Positions 61,159-64,000 of a DNA stretch of 64,000 nt are shown here, in pieces; position 1 is the stretch's first letter, and each line of letters opens with the position of its first letter. Below the pieces are notes generated by a model that did not search any database, was not told the DNA's origin, and saw nothing but the letters and a program-made list of their open reading frames with translations. The translations under genes and the position numbers were made by a program. This DNA comes from CAYPPG01 sp964412555 (GTDB taxonomy: Bacteria; Hinthialibacterota; Hinthialibacteria; Hinthialibacterales; Hinthialibacteraceae). The stretch covers positions 21,768 to 85,767 of the forward strand of contig CAYPPG010000031.1 of the NCBI GenBank assembly GCA_964412555.1, given 5' to 3'.

Positions 61159-63822
61159 ATGAATACTACCCGTTCTCTCCCCTTCAGCCTTCTCCTGTTC
61201 ACAATTGTTACAGTCTCCACTCCAATAGGATACTCGGAAGACTGGACGCAATTTAAATTCGACAGCCGACATTCCGGCAACGTGCCGGAAAGAAATATCA
61301 CAACTCCGCTTTCATTGGTGGATGCGATCCCTTTAACGGATGCGATATACACTTCGCCGGTCATCCGGAATGATAATGTCTATGTGTTGGACGGTTCCGG
61401 TGTCTTGTTCTGTCTCGATGCAAAAACCTTGAAGTTACAATGGAAATACGAATCGCCCGGCGGTCTGGAAAATTGCAATAACGTATCCTCACCGGTCATT
61501 GCCGACCGCTATGTCCACTTTGGAACGATGACAGGAACCTATTATGTGTTGGACGCGGAAACCGGTGATGTGATCCGAACCATCGAATGTCAAGATCCGA
61601 TTTTCAGCACTCCAGTGGTCTCCGGTAATCGTGTTTACTTTGCCACACTAGGAGCGCAGGTATATGCAGTCACGGAAAAAGGGAAACTTTGTTGGACATG
61701 GGATTTCGTGCGGGAAGTCCTGTCGTTTACTGGAGATCGCTGGGACGGTCAGGATTGGCTTGAGCACAGCGATGGACGAGTAACATGGCGGGATCATTTT
61801 TGCTGTTCCCGTAACATTTCCATGTATGACAAGACGCTTGTTATCCCTGCCGGTGGACGAACCGTCTTCTTGAAGGATGACGGCGCGGCACCGAAACTCC
61901 TCGCCGTCGGTATCATTCCCAGCTATCATGGGAGTGAATATCCGGCCACATTCGGACAAAGCGTGGGAGAAGACGGAAAAGTATACGTCCAATACCATCG
62001 CCGTGACAACGCCGGAAGAGTGGAAATCCTTCAACTAGTCAACGGAGAAATCGAAACCGATTTTATCGAAAGCACTCGAACCGAAATCAACCTCCACGGC
62101 TTGCTGAGTTTCAGTTCTGTCAGCATCCGAGGAGATGATGTCTATCGCTGCCGGCCGGAGCAAGGATTTGGTTTTTGTAAACACACAATTGATTCCAACA
62201 AGGTACAAAAACTTGGGGGGTATCCCTCCATCTCCTCACCGATACTCACTGAGAATCACGGCATCTATGGCGGATTGGACGGCAGCCTCTATGTCACCCC
62301 ACTTTCCGGCAACAGTGAAGTTTGGTCATTCAAAACCGCTTTCGGGAAACCAATCAGTGCATCGGTTGCCGTTTCTGAAGGCCGAATCTACTTCGGCTGT
62401 GAAGATGGATATCTCTATGTTTTAGGCCCAAACGGAAAAGCCGATTCCCCCACTCAAGATCTTCAACTTTGGAAAATACGGCATGCCGTCGAAGAAAAAC
62501 ATTTCAGCCCCAAATTCAATTGGTTCACCAATTATGGCAACATGGCCAATCGGAATGCAGTTGACCGGGACATTCAAAAACCAATCGAAATCAACTGGAT
62601 ACGCCGAGTGGAAGGCACCGTTAAACATCTACCCGTCTCCGGCGGCGGACGAGTATATACGCACACAGCCGAAGGCATCATCATGGCATCCGAACAGGAT
62701 ACCGGCCGGATTCTGTGGCGCCGCTATTGGCCGAATACCTATCTTTCATTCACATCCCCCCTTTATTACGAAGAACGCCTATTGCTGCCGCAAGCCGGGA
62801 TGGATAAATCCATGGTGCGCTGCCTGGATGCGGCAACCGGCGAATTAATTTGGGAAACTCCATTCACCGGTTCCCCCAGTTGGAGCCGTCAAGCCCCGCC
62901 GGCCGTCTATAAAAACCTAGTTATATACGCTTCCGGTTCCGGCAAATACGCCGCCCAAGGTACCGACAAAGCCTTCATTTTTTCCGGCAAACCGGAAGAA
63001 TCCCCGGAAGGGGAAGAAATCATGAGTTGGATGTATACTCACAACAATCCCTACTATCCCAAAGATAACAAACCATTGATTTGGGCGTGGGATTTGGAAA
63101 CAGGAGAACTGGTGTGGAAAAAAGACTTTTCCGACATCGGCCGTGGTGGAAACGACTGCGGTGTTTGCCTGATGGATGGGAAACTCTATTATTCGACTTT
63201 TTTCGGTTATTCCTCCAGCCAAAAAAAGCGCCGAGGATTGCCTTCCGGACCAAACGGATTGACCGCCGAACTCGACCCGATGACCGGCAATGTGATTTGG
63301 AAAACGACTGACTATTTCGTCACTGCCGGCTGCACGTTATCCGGCAAAGATGGCCGCTTATACCTCGGTGGATATAATCCACCTAATGAAGAAACCGACT
63401 TGCGCCACATCTGGTGCCTGGACGCGAAAGACGGCTCCTTGATCTGGCAATCGGATCCGGTCAAATCGGCTGTCAATGTCGTCAGTATCGGAGAAAAGTT
63501 CATTTTCTCCAACGCCATCCGCGGCGACGGCCACGTGATCGATAAGAAAACAGGTAAGATCGTTTCCCGTTTCAACAACAATTATAACTGCACCCGCTTT
63601 GCTCTCTCCGGCTCCTATCTGATGGGCGCCAACATGGACATCATCGACCTGTTGCACGACAACCGATTGATTTCCACAGGCCCCGCCGTCGATTCACGTG
63701 AATGTCTCGGCTCCACCGTAGCAGATGGCCGGATTTTTTACACATCCCAAGCAAGCGGTCTCCAAGTTTCATTGGTATATGGTAATAAGGCTGAAGAACT
63801 TTCTGCGCCATGGGAAAGATAG
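61159..63822 (+). CDS. Secreted PQQ-like beta-propeller protein
   Basis: 887 residues from ATG at 61159 with GAGG upstream; the frame opens earlier inside the hairpin. Signal peptide about 1-26 (GYSED). The mature protein begins DWTQFKFDSRHSGN, typical of outer-membrane or periplasmic PQQ-like propellers. Blade motifs such as LDAKTLKLQWKYESP, LDAETGDV, LDAATGELIWE and LDAKDGSLIWQ repeat along its length, probably two propellers. PQQ binding itself is not assured, since many family members are structural. No partner gene is adjacent. Confidence 0.9.
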   Translation: MNTTRSLPFSLLLFTIVTVSTPIGYSEDWTQFKFDSRHSGNVPERNITTPLSLVDAIPLTDAIYTSPVIRNDNVYVLDGSGVLFCLDAKTLKLQWKYESPGGLENCNNVSSPVIADRYVHFGTMTGTYYVLDAETGDVIRTIECQDPIFSTPVVSGNRVYFATLGAQVYAVTEKGKLCWTWDFVREVLSFTGDRWDGQDWLEHSDGRVTWRDHFCCSRNISMYDKTLVIPAGGRTVFLKDDGAAPKLLAVGIIPSYHGSEYPATFGQSVGEDGKVYVQYHRRDNAGRVEILQLVNGEIETDFIESTRTEINLHGLLSFSSVSIRGDDVYRCRPEQGFGFCKHTIDSNKVQKLGGYPSISSPILTENHGIYGGLDGSLYVTPLSGNSEVWSFKTAFGKPISASVAVSEGRIYFGCEDGYLYVLGPNGKADSPTQDLQLWKIRHAVEEKHFSPKFNWFTNYGNMANRNAVDRDIQKPIEINWIRRVEGTVKHLPVSGGGRVYTHTAEGIIMASEQDTGRILWRRYWPNTYLSFTSPLYYEERLLLPQAGMDKSMVRCLDAATGELIWETPFTGSPSWSRQAPPAVYKNLVIYASGSGKYAAQGTDKAFIFSGKPEESPEGEEIMSWMYTHNNPYYPKDNKPLIWAWDLETGELVWKKDFSDIGRGGNDCGVCLMDGKLYYSTFFGYSSSQKKRRGLPSGPNGLTAELDPMTGNVIWKTTDYFVTAGCTLSGKDGRLYLGGYNPPNEETDLRHIWCLDAKDGSLIWQSDPVKSAVNVVSIGEKFIFSNAIRGDGHVIDKKTGKIVSRFNNNYNCTRFALSGSYLMGANMDIIDLLHDNRLISTGPAVDSRECLGSTVADGRIFYTSQASGLQVSLVYGNKAEELSAPWER

Positions 63823-63840
63823 AATTAACAACAGCATAAC

Positions 63841-64000
63841 CAGCCCTGAAAGGGCAACAGATGACAGCCAGCGGACATCGCCCCTGGAAAATACAAACTA
63901 TCATTAAAAACAGCCCTGAATGGGCGACAGATGATAGCCAGCGGGCATCGCCCCTGGAAAATACAAACTATCATTAAAAACAGCCCTGAATGGGCGACAG
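63841..64000. repeat. 70-bp tandem repeats at the right edge
   Basis: Units start at 63841, 63911 and 63981, the last cut by the window end. Each has CAGCCCTGAA, then GGGC, a spacer, a GCCAGCGG...CCCCTGG inverted pair and an AT-rich tail (AAATACAAACTATCATTAAA). The first unit differs by a few bases. CAGCCCTGAA-GGGC words recur in intergenic repeats of planctomycetes and related bacteria. The array probably continues beyond the window. Confidence 0.88.

Noticed and set aside
63841..64000. CRISPR array at the right edge
   Set aside because: The 70-base units repeat along their whole length, so there are no spacers.

Overview
The window looks like part of a scaffold from an uncultivated Gram-negative bacterium. 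WaaA (Kdo transferase) and LpxK show it makes lipopolysaccharide with an outer membrane. A run of exactly 100 N at 41919-42018 marks a scaffold join, which suggests a metagenome-assembled genome. Secreted glycan-active enzymes, Tat-exported Gfo/Idh/MocA oxidoreductases, FG-GAP and dockerin-like domains, a PQQ-like propeller, a GxGYxYP-like protein and a Flp/Tad pilin all point to a polysaccharide-degrading lineage of the Planctomycetes/Poribacteria/Sumerlaeota/Hinthialibacter kind. This placement is inferred from gene content only. No rRNA, tRNA, CRISPR array or complete insertion sequence was found.

Layout. 1-5664 (minus): a truncated membrane protein, a single-pass protein, RecN, a membrane-anchored lytic transglycosylase, an NTF2-like protein and a GspG-like anchored protein. 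5742-9274 (plus): a promoter, a PtsN-type EIIA, a cNMP-binding/PP2C phosphatase and a GT39-like membrane glycosyltransferase. 9309-20446: mainly secreted carbohydrate-related genes (clan GH-A hydrolase, GxGYxYP protein, nucleoside hydrolase, propeller protein, a 5'-damaged TIM-barrel gene), then a zinc alcohol dehydrogenase divergent from pyrF, and an Fn3-like secreted protein. 20505-23376: PilT/PilU, a compact MotA-like protein and a HigBA-like toxin-antitoxin pair with a palindromic operator. 23389-27000: a 1126-residue propeller histidine kinase and the decayed end of a paralogue. 27383-30743: a sugar isomerase/epimerase, a small secreted protein and PolX. 30929-34728: a GT4-waaA-lpxK lipopolysaccharide operon. 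34799-43811: GH36 alpha-galactosidase, double-ACT protein, metallophosphatase-tetraheme fusion, membrane protein, aminotransferase, cysteine hydrolase, Gfo/Idh/MocA oxidoreductase and a zinc-ribbon protein. 43911-49606: a second Gfo/Idh/MocA enzyme, a ceramidase-like hydrolase, VapBC, a YtxJ-like bacilliredoxin and a DUF4832-type TIM barrel. 49979-54391: one large FG-GAP/Ig/dockerin/cohesin-like surface-protein gene broken by two frameshifts. 54756-55601: Flp pilin and TadV/CpaA peptidase. The right end carries a TPR protein, a CBM9-like secreted protein, an XRE regulator with a degenerate LexA-like C terminus, an anchored beta-helix protein and a PQQ-like propeller.

Four points deserve attention. 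(1) Three secreted proteins with unrelated bodies end in the same four-residue C-terminal signature, Trp-Met-(Ile/Met/Val)-(Phe/Tyr), which may be a sorting or anchoring tag. (2) Intergenic regions are littered with short palindromes whose stem words differ but which share a tail of the form GCTCCCA/GTTACCC/GCACCACA; several sit just after stop codons and look like terminators. (3) Two genes have duplicated or decayed relatives or internal repeats, giving pseudogene remnants or possible assembly collapse. (4) There are unusual versions of known proteins: an orphan compact MotA lacking the transmembrane-3 proline, and a LexA-like regulator without the GDSM serine motif.
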